DNA of 64,000 bases from Vulcanimicrobiota bacterium (GTDB lineage Bacteria; Vulcanimicrobiota; Vulcanimicrobiia; Vulcanimicrobiales; Vulcanimicrobiaceae): assembly GCA_003161435.1 (NCBI GenBank), contig PMOS01000007.1:1-64000 (forward strand). Reading direction: 5' to 3'. Below are positions 1 to 9,022 of the stretch, in pieces (the stretch's first letter is position 1; each line of letters begins with the position of its first letter). Below the pieces are notes generated by a model. It was given only the letters and a program-made list of their open reading frames with translations, did no database searches and had not been told where the DNA came from. The position numbers and the translations under genes were made by a program.

Positions 1-92
1 GGAGCGGGGGACCACACAGGCAGGGGTAAACGCGCCGGTCGGCGCGCGGGCGATTCTTCCGTCCGAACCCGTCAACTAACCCCGTACGTGTG
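1..92 (+). promoter_or_regulatory. c-di-AMP riboswitch (ydaO/yuaA type), possibly 5'-truncated by the window edge
   Basis: The leader of the NlpC/P60 gene carries the signature blocks of the ydaO-yuaA aptamer in order: a G-rich 5' strand (GGGGGACC, 7-14), an AGGGGTAAAC block (22-31), a GC-rich hairpin (33-49), ATTCTTCCG, and the hallmark CCGAACCCGTCAACTAACC at 63-81 followed by CCCCG, which can pair back with the 5' G-run. The family binds cyclic di-AMP and usually turns off cell-wall hydrolase genes when the ligand is abundant. The position directly before an NlpC/P60 gene is its classic context. The 5' end may lie outside the window. Confidence 0.75.
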
Positions 93-108
93 GAAGAAGG
101 AGCAGTCT

Positions 109-756
109 TTGCATCGTTCCATCCTCACCGGGTTGTTCGTTTGCATTCTCTCGGCCGGCTCGTCCGCCGCAGCGTTTGCCTCCGAACCGGGTGACCAAGG
201 TGCTCCGGCCGTCGCGACGACGTCCGTAACGAGCGCCGCCGACGCCGTCGCGCCGACCGCGGGCGCCGACCTCGTCATGTGGAATGCCGGCCCGGCGCCG
301 GCCGACGACGCCGACAGCGCCAAGCCGGTCAAGGTTTCGCGCTTCGTGCACGTTCAGAAATTCGCCAGCGGGATCGCCGCCCGCGGCGCCGCCATGGCCT
401 CGAACCTCACCCGGAACGCGATGCGGTTCCTCGGCGTCCGCTACTCGTTCGGCGGCACGTCGCCGCACGGGTTCGATTGCTCGGGCTACACACAGCACGT
501 CTTCGCGATGATGGGCGTACACCTGCCGCGCATGGCCGACGAGCAGTTCTATGCCGGCAAGAGCTTCGCCGGTGAGCCGAAGCTGGGCGACCTGGTCTTC
601 TTTCACACGTACGCCCCCGGGGTTTCGCACGTCGGGATCTCGCTGGGCGGCGACAAGTTCGTCCACGCGTCGTCCAGCCATGGCGTGATGGTTTCGAGCC
701 TGCACGACTCCTACTGGAACGTTCGCTACCTCGGCGCAAAGCGCGTCGTCAATTAG
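109..756 (+). CDS. Secreted NlpC/P60 peptidoglycan endopeptidase
   Basis: A secreted cysteine peptidase expected to cut D-Glu-diamino-acid bonds in wall peptides. A signal peptide covers about residues 1-25, a low-complexity Ala/Pro/Asp linker follows, and the NlpC/P60 domain fills the C-terminal 115 residues. The catalytic Cys lies in FDCSGYTQHVF (about C124), the His in VSHVGIS (H174) and a third polar residue is H186, all in the usual order. I prefer the TTG at 109 because AAGGAG lies about 8 bases upstream and the signal peptide starts there; a GTG at 88 would fall inside the riboswitch. The upstream c-di-AMP aptamer implies control by wall stress or potassium signalling. Confidence 0.88.
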   Translation: MHRSILTGLFVCILSAGSSAAAFASEPGDQGAPAVATTSVTSAADAVAPTAGADLVMWNAGPAPADDADSAKPVKVSRFVHVQKFASGIAARGAAMASNLTRNAMRFLGVRYSFGGTSPHGFDCSGYTQHVFAMMGVHLPRMADEQFYAGKSFAGEPKLGDLVFFHTYAPGVSHVGISLGGDKFVHASSSHGVMVSSLHDSYWNVRYLGAKRVVN

Positions 757-814
757 GTGTGTTGGCGCAAAATGCGCCAACACTCGCGTTCGGCCCACGG
801 CCGATCCGCCGGTC

Positions 815-1216
815 ATGGGTAACGGCGGCGCGTCCGAAGAGATCCGACAACGAGCGGCCAACGCGTATGCGATCTGGCCGCTCGCGGTTTTGGATCTGTT
901 CCGCGAGCCGGCGGAGGCGACGGCTTGGTCGCGTCTGCACACGCGCCAGGCGTTCGTCTTCGGGATTGCCGGGACGGTCGCGTACGTCGTGCTGCTCGCG
1001 CTGCCGCTGCTGATCCTCATCGCCGTCCCGCCGCTGGCAGCCTCGCCGACGGGGACCGTCTGGCTGTACGCCGCCGGCCTGCTCGCCGACGTCGTCGGCG
1101 CATTCGTCCTGCTCGGGCTGATGCTCTCGTACCGCGCGCGAACGCTGCGCGGCGAGTTGTTCTCGATCCCGTGCGTCACGCCGATCGCGGACCGCCTCCT
1201 GCGGATCGCCCGCTAG
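815..1216 (+). CDS. Small integral membrane protein, function unknown
   Basis: A 133-residue protein with a soluble, charged N-terminus (about 45 residues), then two long hydrophobic segments around residues 47-73 and 80-104 joined by a short Pro-rich loop, and a basic C-terminus. The arrangement resembles DUF4870-type or RDD-like small membrane proteins, but no diagnostic motif is visible. It stands alone between the NlpC gene and the tRNA, in the same orientation. Codon use resembles the neighbours, so I think it is a real gene of unknown role. Confidence 0.6.
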   Translation: MGNGGASEEIRQRAANAYAIWPLAVLDLFREPAEATAWSRLHTRQAFVFGIAGTVAYVVLLALPLLILIAVPPLAASPTGTVWLYAAGLLADVVGAFVLLGLMLSYRARTLRGELFSIPCVTPIADRLLRIAR

Positions 1217-1280
1217 CTGCGGGAGCACGCCGCGGCGGGGAAGCCCGGCGACGGAGCGAAGGCATCGCATCGCAAACCGT

Positions 1281-1352
1281 TGGGGCGTCGCCAAGTGGTA
1301 AGGCAGCGGGCTTTGAATCCGCCATTCGTTGGTTCGAATCCAGCCGCCCCAG
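1281..1352 (+). tRNA. tRNA-Gln (anticodon UUG)
   Basis: A complete cloverleaf is visible: acceptor TGGGGCG/CGCCCCA (1281-1287 with 1345-1351), D-stem GCC/GGC with GTGG in the loop, anticodon stem GCGGG/TCCGC around loop CTTTGAA (anticodon TTG at 1313-1315), T-arm GTTGG-TTCGAAT-CCAGC and discriminator G at 1352. The U1-A72 pair and G73 are normal glutamine identity elements. The CCA end is not fully encoded, since the 3' flank reads CAG. Confidence 0.93.
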
Positions 1353-1377
1353 CAGAATTGCGTGCCTGCCACGATGC

Positions 1378-1406
1378 GGCGGATTCAAAGGCCGCTGCCT
1401 TACCAC
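1378..1406 (-). repeat. Inverted 29-nt copy of the tRNA-Gln D-loop/anticodon arm
   Basis: Read on the minus strand, these 29 bases match tRNA-Gln positions 1295-1323 with a single mismatch (C for G before the anticodon loop). Together with the tRNA they could form a long hairpin. It is a fragment and not a functional tRNA. Confidence 0.85.
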
Positions 1407-1468
1407 AGCGCAGGCGCTTGCGCCGCAGCGGACTTCAAACCAAGGGGGTTCCCATCGGGCTTGCACGA

Positions 1469-1527
1469 TGGGGCATAGCAGCGGGCTTTGAATCCGCCAT
1501 TCGTTGGTTCGAATCCAGCCGCCCCAG
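1469..1527 (+). pseudogene. Partial tRNA-Gln copy lacking the D-arm
   Basis: From GCAGCGGG onward this copy is identical to the intact tRNA-Gln over 52 bases (1478-1529 equals 1303-1354). The 5' acceptor strand TGGGGC is also present, but the D-arm is reduced to ATAGC, so the molecule would be 13 bases shorter and has a mismatched seventh acceptor pair. It looks like a recombination or integration scar that duplicated the 3' half of the tRNA; a processed D-armless tRNA is possible but unusual in bacteria. Confidence 0.75.
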
Positions 1528-1575
1528 CATATCGATGACCGCAGGAAGCGTTCGGCGGAGACGCAAGTCGCTGCC

Positions 1576-2595
1576 ATGCTGCCGCCGCTCGTACGTCTTG
1601 GCCGGCTGTTCGCCGCAGCGCTCCTGTGCGCCGGGACGCTGATCGCGGTTCCTCGGATCGCGGACGCCGCCGATGCGCCGGCGGGGTCGGCCGCCGGTGA
1701 TGCCGATGGCGGGTACCTCCGCGCACAGACGCTTTTTCGCGACCGCAAGTACACCGAGGCGGTCGCTGCGCTGAGCGCCTATCTGACCTCGCACCCGAGG
1801 GACGCGCGCGCTCTGGTGCTGCGCGGTGACGCCAAAGCCGATAGCGGCGACAACGACGGCGCGCTCAAGGACTACAACGTCGCGATTGCGATCGCGCCCG
1901 AATATCAGTACGCGTACGTCACGCGCTGCGAGACGCGGCTGCAGCTCGACGACACCGCGGGCGCCTTGACCGATTGCGACAACGCCGTGCGCCTCGACGC
2001 GACCGACGGACTGGCCTACGAAGATCGCGGCGACGTCCAGTTCCAGCGCGATGCCTACGATCTGGCGTTGAACGACTACGACAAGGCAGTCTCGCTGGGC
2101 CGTTCGACGTCGTACATCTTCGCGGCGCGCTGCGACGTCGAGCGTCTCGTCGGCAAGCGCGATCGCGCCAAACCCGATTGCGAGAAGGCGCTCGAGATCG
2201 ACCCCAAGAGCCGCCGCGGACTCTGGGCCCGAGCACGGCTCGCGATCGTCGAGACGCGCTACGTCGACGGGATCGCGGACCTCAACTCCTATATCGCGCA
2301 AAATCCGAAACTGTCGGACACCGCGTACTACTTTCGAGGCCTGGCCTATAACCGCATCAGCAAGTTTGCGCTCGCGCTCGAGGACCTGCGAACGTACGTC
2401 CAGCGTCAGCCGGCCGACCCCGACGGTTACCGGGAACGCGCCGTCGCCAGCTTCGGCACCGGTGACAAGGCCGGGGCGCTGGCCGACCTCGACATCGCGC
2501 AACGCGGGTACCGCAAGACCGGCGACCTGACCGAGGCGGACCGCGTCGCGGCGATGGTCAAGGCGATTTCGGACGGTAAAGCGCCCACGCCGTAA
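1576..2595 (+). CDS. Secreted/periplasmic TPR protein
   Basis: A 339-residue protein with an N-terminal signal peptide (basic MLPPLVRLGRL, hydrophobic core, cleavage near residue 33), then about eight helix-turn-helix repeats of the tetratricopeptide type with the usual Ala-rich spacing (for example ALVLRGDAKADSGDNDGAL). TPR arrays act as protein-binding scaffolds; no catalytic domain is present. The open frame reaches up to 1504, but that would start inside the tRNA-Gln copy, and the ATG at 1576 begins exactly at the signal peptide. The next gene follows after two bases, so the two are probably co-transcribed. Confidence 0.8.
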   Translation: MLPPLVRLGRLFAAALLCAGTLIAVPRIADAADAPAGSAAGDADGGYLRAQTLFRDRKYTEAVAALSAYLTSHPRDARALVLRGDAKADSGDNDGALKDYNVAIAIAPEYQYAYVTRCETRLQLDDTAGALTDCDNAVRLDATDGLAYEDRGDVQFQRDAYDLALNDYDKAVSLGRSTSYIFAARCDVERLVGKRDRAKPDCEKALEIDPKSRRGLWARARLAIVETRYVDGIADLNSYIAQNPKLSDTAYYFRGLAYNRISKFALALEDLRTYVQRQPADPDGYRERAVASFGTGDKAGALADLDIAQRGYRKTGDLTEADRVAAMVKAISDGKAPTP

Positions 2596-2597
2596 CG

Positions 2598-2942
2598 ATG
2601 ATCCGCCGGACTCTGGCTGCGGTTCTGGACGCGTTCGCGCGCGGCGAGCTTTCCGACGCGGCAGCGTATTTCTCTGAGGGCGCGACATACGCCGAGGCCC
2701 GCAAGGACGCCATTCGGGGCCGCACGGCGATCGCCGCCGAGTTCGCACGCTTCGCGGGCGCCGGCGTTCCCTTTCGCTTCGCGCTCGACGACGTGATCGC
2801 CGAAGGCGACCGTGCCTGCGTCGTCTACCGGTTCGCGGTCGGCGGAGGCGACGGGGAGCCCTGGCGCGAACGCGCGGGGTGCGCTACGGTCCGTTTCGAC
2901 GAGCGCGGCCAGATTGAGGAATGGCGGGAGTACGAAGGATGA
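2598..2942 (+). CDS. NTF2-like / SnoaL-fold protein
   Basis: A 114-residue protein with the layout of a nuclear-transport-factor-2-like (SnoaL) domain: an N-terminal helix followed by an acidic FxEGATY-type strand, the GRxAIAAEF helix, and a C-terminal curved sheet ending in GQIEEWREYEG, which is the typical end of these small ketosteroid-isomerase-like folds. No substrate can be assigned. Its TGA overlaps the ATG of the STAS gene (ATGA), so translation of the two is likely coupled. Confidence 0.7.
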   Translation: MIRRTLAAVLDAFARGELSDAAAYFSEGATYAEARKDAIRGRTAIAAEFARFAGAGVPFRFALDDVIAEGDRACVVYRFAVGGGDGEPWRERAGCATVRFDERGQIEEWREYEG

Positions 2943-3334
2943 ACGTCAACGGGACTACCGGTCAACAACAGCACCACGAGGATCTGTCGATTCACGTCCA
3001 TGTGATCGACGACATCGAAGCGTTCGAGCTTACCGGCTCGCTCGACATTGCGACGTCTCCTACGGTGCGCGCAGCGCTGACGAGCGCGTCCGAGCGTGGC
3101 GGCCACCAGCTCATCGTCGATCTGACGCAGGTCGATTTCCTCGACTCGACCGGCCTCGGTGCGCTGATCGGCGGACAGCGGCGCGCTCGCGAGTTCGGTG
3201 GTGAGGTGCGGATCGTCGCCAAGGAAGGTCAGATCCTCCGGCTGCTGCGGATCACCGGGCTGCTCAAGGTGTTCGCGGTCTATCCGACGCTCGAAGACGC
3301 CGTGAAGAACGGCCAGCGCGTCGGCGATTTGTAG
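2939..3334 (+). CDS. STAS-domain anti-sigma factor antagonist (SpoIIAA/RsbV-like)
   Basis: A 131-residue single STAS domain. The phosphorylatable serine lies in VDFLDSTGLGAL (S70), the motif by which anti-anti-sigma factors are regulated by kinase phosphorylation and phosphatase dephosphorylation. Family role: it binds a serine-kinase anti-sigma factor to free a sigma factor. No anti-sigma kinase is in the window, but a SpoIIE-type phosphatase occurs at 48546-49343. The start at 2939 is chosen for the ATGA overlap with the upstream gene; an in-frame ATG at 2921 is less likely. Confidence 0.88.
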   Translation: MNVNGTTGQQQHHEDLSIHVHVIDDIEAFELTGSLDIATSPTVRAALTSASERGGHQLIVDLTQVDFLDSTGLGALIGGQRRAREFGGEVRIVAKEGQILRLLRITGLLKVFAVYPTLEDAVKNGQRVGDL

Positions 3335-3338
3335 GCGC

Positions 3339-4640
3339 CTAACCCGATCGCGCTTTCAGGCTCTCGTCGAGCAACTCGACGACGTGCTTGACGACCACCT
3401 GAGAAGCGCCCGCGCGGTCCAATCCGTTGCGCATCTGAAGCGCGCAACCGGGGTTGCCCGTGGCCACGATCTCGGGTGCGACCTCGAGGATGCGGTCGAC
3501 CTTGCGCCGCTGCAGGCGCTGCGACATCTCCGGCTGCGTCACGTTGTAGATACCGGCGCTGCCGCAGCACAGCGAGGATTCGTCCATCTCGCGCAGGTCG
3601 ATCCCGGGAATCTGGGCCAGCAGCCGTCGCGGCGGTGCGGTGATGCGCTGCGCGTGGGCAAGGTGACACGCGTCCTGATAGGTGACGATCCCGCGTAGCG
3701 GGCCGAGGGAACCCTCCGGCAATCCGATCTCGTCGAGATACTCGAGCACGTCGTGCACCTTGGCCGAGAACGCGACCGCGCGATCGACCCATTCCGGGTC
3801 GTCCCCAAAGAGCTCCCCGTACTCCTTGAGCGCCGAGCCGCAGCCCGCCGCGTTGATCACGTATACGTCGGCGCCGCTGCGCTCGAACGCCGCGATGTTG
3901 CGCTTGGCGAGCTCGCGACCGCGCGCCATCTCACCGGCGTGGATCGTGATCGCACCGCAGCAGCCTTGGCCGCTCGGCACGATCGTCTCGACGCCGGTAG
4001 CACCCAGCACGCGCACCGTTGCCTCGTTCCAGGTCGCGAACGCGACGTGCATGATGCAGCCTGCGTGCAGGAACGCCGTTGCGCGCTTGGGTCCGCGCGG
4101 CGCGAACCGCTGATCGCGCGGGATGAAGAACCGGTCGGAAACCCGCGGAGCCAGCGCTTCGACGTCCTGCAAACCCAGCGCGCGCAAGAGTCCGGTGCGG
4201 CGCACCAGCGTTTGCAGGCCGCTGCGCTGATAGACCTTCAGCAGCCGTGCGGCCGCGCGCATCAGCGCCATGTTCGAGAACAGCATGCCGACCAGCACGG
4301 CGCGACCGAGGCGTCCCCACCACGAGCGCGCGGGGGCTTGAGCGCGCACGATCTGCGTGCGTGCCGGCTCGAGAATCCGCCCGTAGTCGACGCCCGACGG
4401 GCACACCGCCTCGCAGGCTCGACAGTCCAAGCACTCCGACATCTGGTGCACGAAACCGGGACTGAGCAGATCGAGCCGTTCTTCGGCGACCGCCTTGATC
4501 AGCGCGATGCGACCGCGGGGGCCGGACGTCTCGACCAGGGTTTCGACATACGTCGGACACGTCGGGAGGCACAAGCCACAACGGACGCAGCGGTCGAAAA
4601 CGTCGGCCGGAGGCACATCGGGGGCGACGAAGTTTTTCAT
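3339..4640 (-). CDS. glcF: Glycolate oxidase iron-sulfur subunit (GlcF-like)
   Basis: Electron-transfer subunit of glycolate (or related 2-hydroxyacid) dehydrogenase, 433 residues. Two ferredoxin-type [4Fe-4S] motifs lie at the N-terminus: CVRCGLCLPTC (C18, C21, C24, C28) and CLDCRACEAVC (C70, C73, C76, C80). Two CCG (DUF3400-type) modules follow, marked by GQGCCGAITIHAG and LCCGSAGIYN. A short membrane-associating basic/hydrophobic stretch lies between them. The FAD subunits GlcD/GlcE are not in the window, so it is unlinked or lies in a split locus. The open frame runs on upstream, but MKNFVAPD fits the family start. Confidence 0.88.
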   Translation of the reverse strand: MKNFVAPDVPPADVFDRCVRCGLCLPTCPTYVETLVETSGPRGRIALIKAVAEERLDLLSPGFVHQMSECLDCRACEAVCPSGVDYGRILEPARTQIVRAQAPARSWWGRLGRAVLVGMLFSNMALMRAAARLLKVYQRSGLQTLVRRTGLLRALGLQDVEALAPRVSDRFFIPRDQRFAPRGPKRATAFLHAGCIMHVAFATWNEATVRVLGATGVETIVPSGQGCCGAITIHAGEMARGRELAKRNIAAFERSGADVYVINAAGCGSALKEYGELFGDDPEWVDRAVAFSAKVHDVLEYLDEIGLPEGSLGPLRGIVTYQDACHLAHAQRITAPPRRLLAQIPGIDLREMDESSLCCGSAGIYNVTQPEMSQRLQRRKVDRILEVAPEIVATGNPGCALQMRNGLDRAGASQVVVKHVVELLDESLKARSG

Positions 4641-4670
4641 GTCAGCCTGAGCTTGTCGAAGGCACGATGA
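4641..4670 (+). repeat. REP-like dispersed repeat copy (a)
   Basis: Core CCTGAGCTTGTCGAAGGC followed by ACGATGA. The same core recurs, in either orientation and with a few changes, at 25342-25364, 59541-59571, 59619-59646 and 59686-59706, always between genes. Confidence 0.6.
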
Positions 4671-4700
4671 CCCGGCGTTCGCGAGCGCGAAGCGAGGCCC

Positions 4701-6386
4701 ATGCCCCCATCTCCCGATCCCACGCGCGCTCGCAGTTCGGTCGTCGTCGACGGGCGCGACCGCGCCGCGGCACGCTCGTTCTATCACGCGGTCGGCTTCA
4801 ACGACGAGGATCTGTCCAAGCCGCTCGTCTTGATCGCCAACACCTGGACCGACGCGATGCCGTGCAATTTCGGCTTGCGCGCGCTCGCCGACCACGTCAA
4901 GGCCGGGGTTCGTGCCGCCGGCGGCACGCCGATGGAGTTCAACACGATCGCGGTTTCCGACGGCATCACGATGGGCACCGAGGGGATGAAGGCGTCGCTC
5001 GTCTCGCGCGAGGTGATCGCCGACTCGATCGAGCTCGTCGCGCGCGGCTACGGTTTCGATGCGATCGTCGCGCTCGTCGCGTGCGACAAGACGATCCCGG
5101 CGGCGGGGATGGCGCTGCTGCGCCTCGACGTCCCGGGTTTGGTGCTCTACGGCGGGTCGATCGCGCCCGGTCGCTACAAGGATCGCGACCTGACGATCGG
5201 CGACGTCTTCGAGGCGATCGGCCAGCACGCGGCTGGCACGATCGACGACGCCGAGTTGCGCGCGATCGAGTATGCCGCCTGCCCGGGCGCGGGCGCGTGC
5301 GGCGGACAATTCACCGCCAACACGATGGCGACCGCGTTCGAGTTTCTCGGCCTCTCCCCGGTCGGCAGCGCTAGTCCCGGTGCGACCGACCCGCGCAAGG
5401 AGAAGGAAGGCTACCGCGCCGGTGCGATGGTGATGGACCTGCTGCGCGCCGGCATCACCCCGCGTCAACTCGCCACGCGCGCAGCCTTCGACAACGCGAT
5501 CGCCGCCGCGGCCGGCACCGGCGGTTCGACCAACAGCGTGCTGCACCTGATGGCGATGGCGCGCGAAGCCGGTGTTCCGCTGACGCTCGAGGACTTCGAG
5601 CGCATCTCCGAACGGACGCCGATCATCGCATCGCTGCGCCCCGGCGGTGAATACGTCGCGCTCGACGTCGACAAGGCCGGCGGCATCCAGCTCATCGCGA
5701 AGCGCATGCTCGACGGCAAGCTGATCGACGGTTCGACGCTCACGCCGAGCGGACGACGCCTCAGCGAGGAGCTCGCCGACGTCGTCGAGACGCCGGGTCA
5801 ACAGGTTGTCGCGACCGTCGACCATCCGTTCAAGCGGACCGGCGGTCTGAAGATCCTGCGCGGAAACCTCGCGCCCGACGGCGCGGTGACCAAGATCGCC
5901 GGCCACGAGCCGACGCTGCTGAGCGGCCGCGCGCGCGTGTTCGAGCGCGAGGAAGACGCGATGCACGCGATCGACGCGCGCGAGATCGTCGCTGGCGACA
6001 TCGTCGTGATACGCTACGAAGGACCCAAAGGCGGTCCGGGGATGCGCGAGATGCTCGGCGTGACGGCGGCAATCGTCGGTCAAGGGCTGGGCGAAAGCGT
6101 CGCGCTCGTCACCGACGGCCGCTTCAGCGGCGCGACGCGCGGGCTCATGGTCGGTCACGTCGCACCCGAAGCATTCGTCGGCGGACCGATCGCGATCGTG
6201 CGCGAAGGCGATACGATAACGATCGACGTCGAGAACAGCCGGCTCGCGATCGGTTTGAGCGACGAGGAGATCGCCGAGCGCCTGCGCGCGTGGCGGGCGC
6301 CTGCGCCGCGCTACGCGTCGGGTGTCTTCGCGAAGTACGCTGCGATGGTATCGTCGGCGGCCGAGGGCGCGGTCACTCGCGTATGA
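4701..6386 (+). CDS. ilvD: Dihydroxy-acid dehydratase
   Basis: Dehydrates 2,3-dihydroxy-isovalerate and -methylvalerate in valine/isoleucine synthesis. At 561 residues it is of normal length. Visible signatures are MPCNFGLR (C55), the ILVD/EDD motif [10 protein letters not shown] (C128), and [16 protein letters not shown] (C194, C200), supplying the cysteines that ligate the Fe-S cluster, plus a C-terminal half ending in the usual swivelling domain. It overlaps thrC by ATGA, giving the order ilvD-thrC-thrB, so isoleucine and threonine supply are transcriptionally linked. Confidence 0.95.
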   Translation: MPPSPDPTRARSSVVVDGRDRAAARSFYHAVGFNDEDLSKPLVLIANTWTDAMPCNFGLRALADHVKAGVRAAGGTPMEFNTIAVSDGITMGTEGMKASLVSREVIADSIELVARGYGFDAIVALVACDKTIPAAGMALLRLDVPGLVLYGGSIAPGRYKDRDLTIGDVFEAIGQHAAGTIDDAELRAIEYAACPGAGACGGQFTANTMATAFEFLGLSPVGSASPGATDPRKEKEGYRAGAMVMDLLRAGITPRQLATRAAFDNAIAAAAGTGGSTNSVLHLMAMAREAGVPLTLEDFERISERTPIIASLRPGGEYVALDVDKAGGIQLIAKRMLDGKLIDGSTLTPSGRRLSEELADVVETPGQQVVATVDHPFKRTGGLKILRGNLAPDGAVTKIAGHEPTLLSGRARVFEREEDAMHAIDAREIVAGDIVVIRYEGPKGGPGMREMLGVTAAIVGQGLGESVALVTDGRFSGATRGLMVGHVAPEAFVGGPIAIVREGDTITIDVENSRLAIGLSDEEIAERLRAWRAPAPRYASGVFAKYAAMVSSAAEGAVTRV

Positions 6387-7639
6387 TGACGCTGCGCTGC
6401 AGCGTCTGCGACGCGCTTCCGGGCGACGCCGACGCGTTGGCTTGCGCCGCGTGTGGCGAGCTTTTGGCGTTCGCGCTGGACTGCGCCGCGGTCGACGCGT
6501 ACGTCGTCGAAGGGAACGCGCGCTTACGCCGGGCATCGGCGGACCCGCGCGACCGCAGCGGCGTGTGGCGCTTTCGCGAGCTGCTCCCGCCGATCGCGGA
6601 GGACGCGATCACGACCCTGCGGGAGGGCGACGTTCCGCTGATCGATGGTCCGCGCGGTGCCGCGCACGCCGGCGTCGATCGCCTTGCATACCTGCACCTG
6701 GGCATGAACCCGACCGCGTCGTTCAAGGACGCCGGGATGACGGTCGCTATCTCGCACGCGCGCGAGCGCGGCGCGCAGGTCGCGGTTTGCGCGAGCACCG
6801 GCAACACCGCCGCCTCGATGGCGGCGTATGCGGCGCGTGCGGGAATGACCGCGGTCGCGATCGCGCCGGTCGACGGTATCAGCCCTGCCAAGGTTGCGCA
6901 GACCCTGGACTACGGTGCGCACGTCGTCGCCGTCGACGGCGACTTCGACGACGCGTTGCGCGTCGTGCGCGCGCTCGATCCGGCGACGGTCGCGGTCGTC
7001 AACAGCATCAACCCGTATCGTATCGAAGGCCAGAAGACGGCGGCGTTCGTACTGCTCGAGCAACGCCGCTGGCTCGCGCCCGACTGGGTCGTGCTACCCG
7101 GCGGGAATTTGGGCAACGCGAGCGCGCTGGGCAAGGGCTTTCGCGAGGCGCGATCGATCGGTTTGGCGATCAGGGTCCCGCGCCTGGCCGTCGTCCAGGC
7201 GTCGGGCGCGGCGCCGTTCGCGCACGCGTGGATCGCCGGCGGGGACGTGGTTCCCGTGCGTGCGCAAACCGACGCTTCGGCGATTCGCATCGGCGCGCCG
7301 GCATCGTGGAAGAAGGCGCGCGCCGAAGTGCGCGCCTCCGGCGGCACCGTGCTCGATGTTCCCGACGACGAGATCGCCGAGGCGCGCGCGGTCATCGGTC
7401 GCGACGGGGTGGGCTGCGAGCCTGCCTCGGCGGCGTCGCTCGCCGGCCTGCGGCGGCTCGTCGCCGCCGGCAGCGTCAGCCGCGATGCCGACGTCGTCTG
7501 CGTGCTGACGGGTCACGTGCTCAAAGATACCGCCTACGCCGAGCGCTATCACGCATCGTCCGCGCCGCAAGCGAACGCGATCGTTCGAGGCGTCGATCTA
7601 GCCCGCTACTTGAACGCGCTGCTGCTGACGCGCACGTGA
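6383..7639 (+). CDS. thrC: Threonine synthase
   Basis: PLP-dependent conversion of O-phosphohomoserine to threonine, 418 residues. An N-terminal zinc-ribbon-like knuckle (C6, C9, C21, C24) precedes the fold-type II PLP domain. The PLP lysine is in [12 protein letters not shown] (K115), the phosphate-binding STGNTAAS follows, and [12 protein letters not shown] is the glycine-rich loop. The start ATG at 6383 overlaps the ilvD stop, and an ATG three bases later cannot be excluded. The position between ilvD and thrB supports the assignment over cysteate synthase. Confidence 0.93.
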   Translation: MMTLRCSVCDALPGDADALACAACGELLAFALDCAAVDAYVVEGNARLRRASADPRDRSGVWRFRELLPPIAEDAITTLREGDVPLIDGPRGAAHAGVDRLAYLHLGMNPTASFKDAGMTVAISHARERGAQVAVCASTGNTAASMAAYAARAGMTAVAIAPVDGISPAKVAQTLDYGAHVVAVDGDFDDALRVVRALDPATVAVVNSINPYRIEGQKTAAFVLLEQRRWLAPDWVVLPGGNLGNASALGKGFREARSIGLAIRVPRLAVVQASGAAPFAHAWIAGGDVVPVRAQTDASAIRIGAPASWKKARAEVRASGGTVLDVPDDEIAEARAVIGRDGVGCEPASAASLAGLRRLVAAGSVSRDADVVCVLTGHVLKDTAYAERYHASSAPQANAIVRGVDLARYLNALLLTRT

Positions 7640-7649
7640 TCGGAGTCGC

Positions 7650-8558
7650 GTGATCGAGTTCATGGTATCCGCGCCCGCGTCGACTGCAAACCTCGGCGCC
7701 GGATTCGACGCGGTCGGGCTCGCATTCGAGCTGCGCATGACGGCGCGCGTCCGCACGCTCGCGCCGGGTCAGAGCGCCGAGTGGTCGTACAGCGGCACGC
7801 ATGCGCCGACGCACGACGGTCTGCGTGGTTGCATCGAGCGCGGGATCGAACGCATCGCGCCGGGAGCAGCCGCGTTGGCCATCGAGCTCGACAACGCGAT
7901 CCCGCTCGGCGCCGGGCTGGGCAGCAGCGCGGCGGCGTACGCGCTGGGCGTGGCGATCGGTGCGCGGCTGCTCGATCGGCCGCCGGCCGACGATCTGCTC
8001 GCGCTGGCCGTCGCGCAGTTGGAGGGACATCCGGACAACGCGCTCGCTGCATGGTACGGCGGCGCGGTCGTCGCGTCGCTGGACGGTGACCGGCTCACGT
8101 CGCTGCGTTTTGCGCCGCCGCCCGTGCACGCGGTTTTTGTCGTCCCGGAGCTCTCGCTGCCTACCGACGAAGCGCGGGCGATGCTGCCCGCGCGGTACAC
8201 GCGCGCCGACGCCGTCTTCAACGTGCAGCGCGCAGCGCTGCTCGGTGCCGCGCTCGCGAGCGGGCGCATCGAAGTGCTCAGGGAAGCGGTGCGCGACCGG
8301 TTGCACCAGCCCTATCGCGCGGCCGCGGTCGCCGGTTTGACGGAGATCCTCGAGCTCGACGATCCGGCGCTGGTTGCCGTCGCGCTGTCCGGGGCGGGAC
8401 CCTCGGTGCTGGCGCTTGCTCGTGCCGAGCCGGACCGCATCGGCGGCCTCATCGCGGCGGTCTTCGCGCGAAACGGTGTGCAGAGCTCGGTCCTGACCCC
8501 GCGCCTGGCTTCCGCCGGGGTGTCCGTCACCGAGGTAGGAGCGTACCGAGCAAGCTAG
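7650..8558 (+). CDS. thrB: Homoserine kinase
   Basis: GHMP-superfamily kinase that makes O-phosphohomoserine, the substrate of the preceding threonine synthase. It is 302 residues with the N-terminal substrate motif PASTANLGAGFDAVG, the ATP-binding PLGAGLGSSAA (about 85-95) and the C-terminal LSGAGPSVLA loop. The start is GTG at 7650 with CGGAG seven bases upstream. It lies ten bases after thrC in the same operon. Confidence 0.93.
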   Translation: MIEFMVSAPASTANLGAGFDAVGLAFELRMTARVRTLAPGQSAEWSYSGTHAPTHDGLRGCIERGIERIAPGAAALAIELDNAIPLGAGLGSSAAAYALGVAIGARLLDRPPADDLLALAVAQLEGHPDNALAAWYGGAVVASLDGDRLTSLRFAPPPVHAVFVVPELSLPTDEARAMLPARYTRADAVFNVQRAALLGAALASGRIEVLREAVRDRLHQPYRAAAVAGLTEILELDDPALVAVALSGAGPSVLALARAEPDRIGGLIAAVFARNGVQSSVLTPRLASAGVSVTEVGAYRAS

Positions 8559-8593
8559 AGGGGCAGCCTTCGGCCGGGAGAACGTGAGCGGTA

Positions 8594-9013
8594 ATGATTA
8601 GCGTCAACGTCGGTTCGCCGGCGGGCATGTGCACCGTGGCGAGCCCCGCGTTTTACCGCTACGTTTTGCGCTTGGCGGAGGCGCCGCTGCACGCCAGCGC
8701 CGGCGACCGGGCCCAGCTCGACATGCTCGCCAACGTTCCCCACGCCTACGCCGACGAAGAAGAGTGCTCCGGTGACGGCTGGCGCATCGTCCCGGCGATG
8801 TCCTACGAGGACTGGCCGGTGCTCGAAGCGACCCCGCAGCGGCTGCGAGCGGCGTTTCAAACCGCGCGCCGCCTGTTGTGGACCAACGCCGGGCCGGTCG
8901 GCATCAGCGCCGGCGACATGATCGCGGTCGACACCGAGATCGAATCGGTCCTGGGCGTCCTGCGCCAGGCCGAAGCCGGCGGCTTCAGCGTCAACGTCTC
9001 GTACGTGAGCTGA
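8594..9013 (+). CDS. Conserved-looking hypothetical protein, 139 aa
   Basis: A soluble, slightly acidic protein with no signal peptide or membrane span. Short runs such as NVPHAYADEEECSGDGW and the C-terminal FSVNVSYVS look structured, but I recognise no family. It follows thrB by 35 bases in the same direction and could be the last gene of that operon. Its codon usage resembles the neighbours, supporting a real gene. Confidence 0.55.
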   Translation: MISVNVGSPAGMCTVASPAFYRYVLRLAEAPLHASAGDRAQLDMLANVPHAYADEEECSGDGWRIVPAMSYEDWPVLEATPQRLRAAFQTARRLLWTNAGPVGISAGDMIAVDTEIESVLGVLRQAEAGGFSVNVSYVS

Positions 9014-9022
9014 TCCCGCGCG

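Noticed and set aside
1176-2748. Minus-strand frames with SNQRMADSKPAALPLGDAP
   Set aside because: This is the well-known false translation of a tRNA gene (here tRNA-Gln and its copy).
3339-6536. A 1065-codon minus-strand frame
   Set aside because: Only its last 433 codons encode GlcF; the rest is antisense to ilvD and thrC with Arg-rich shadow composition.
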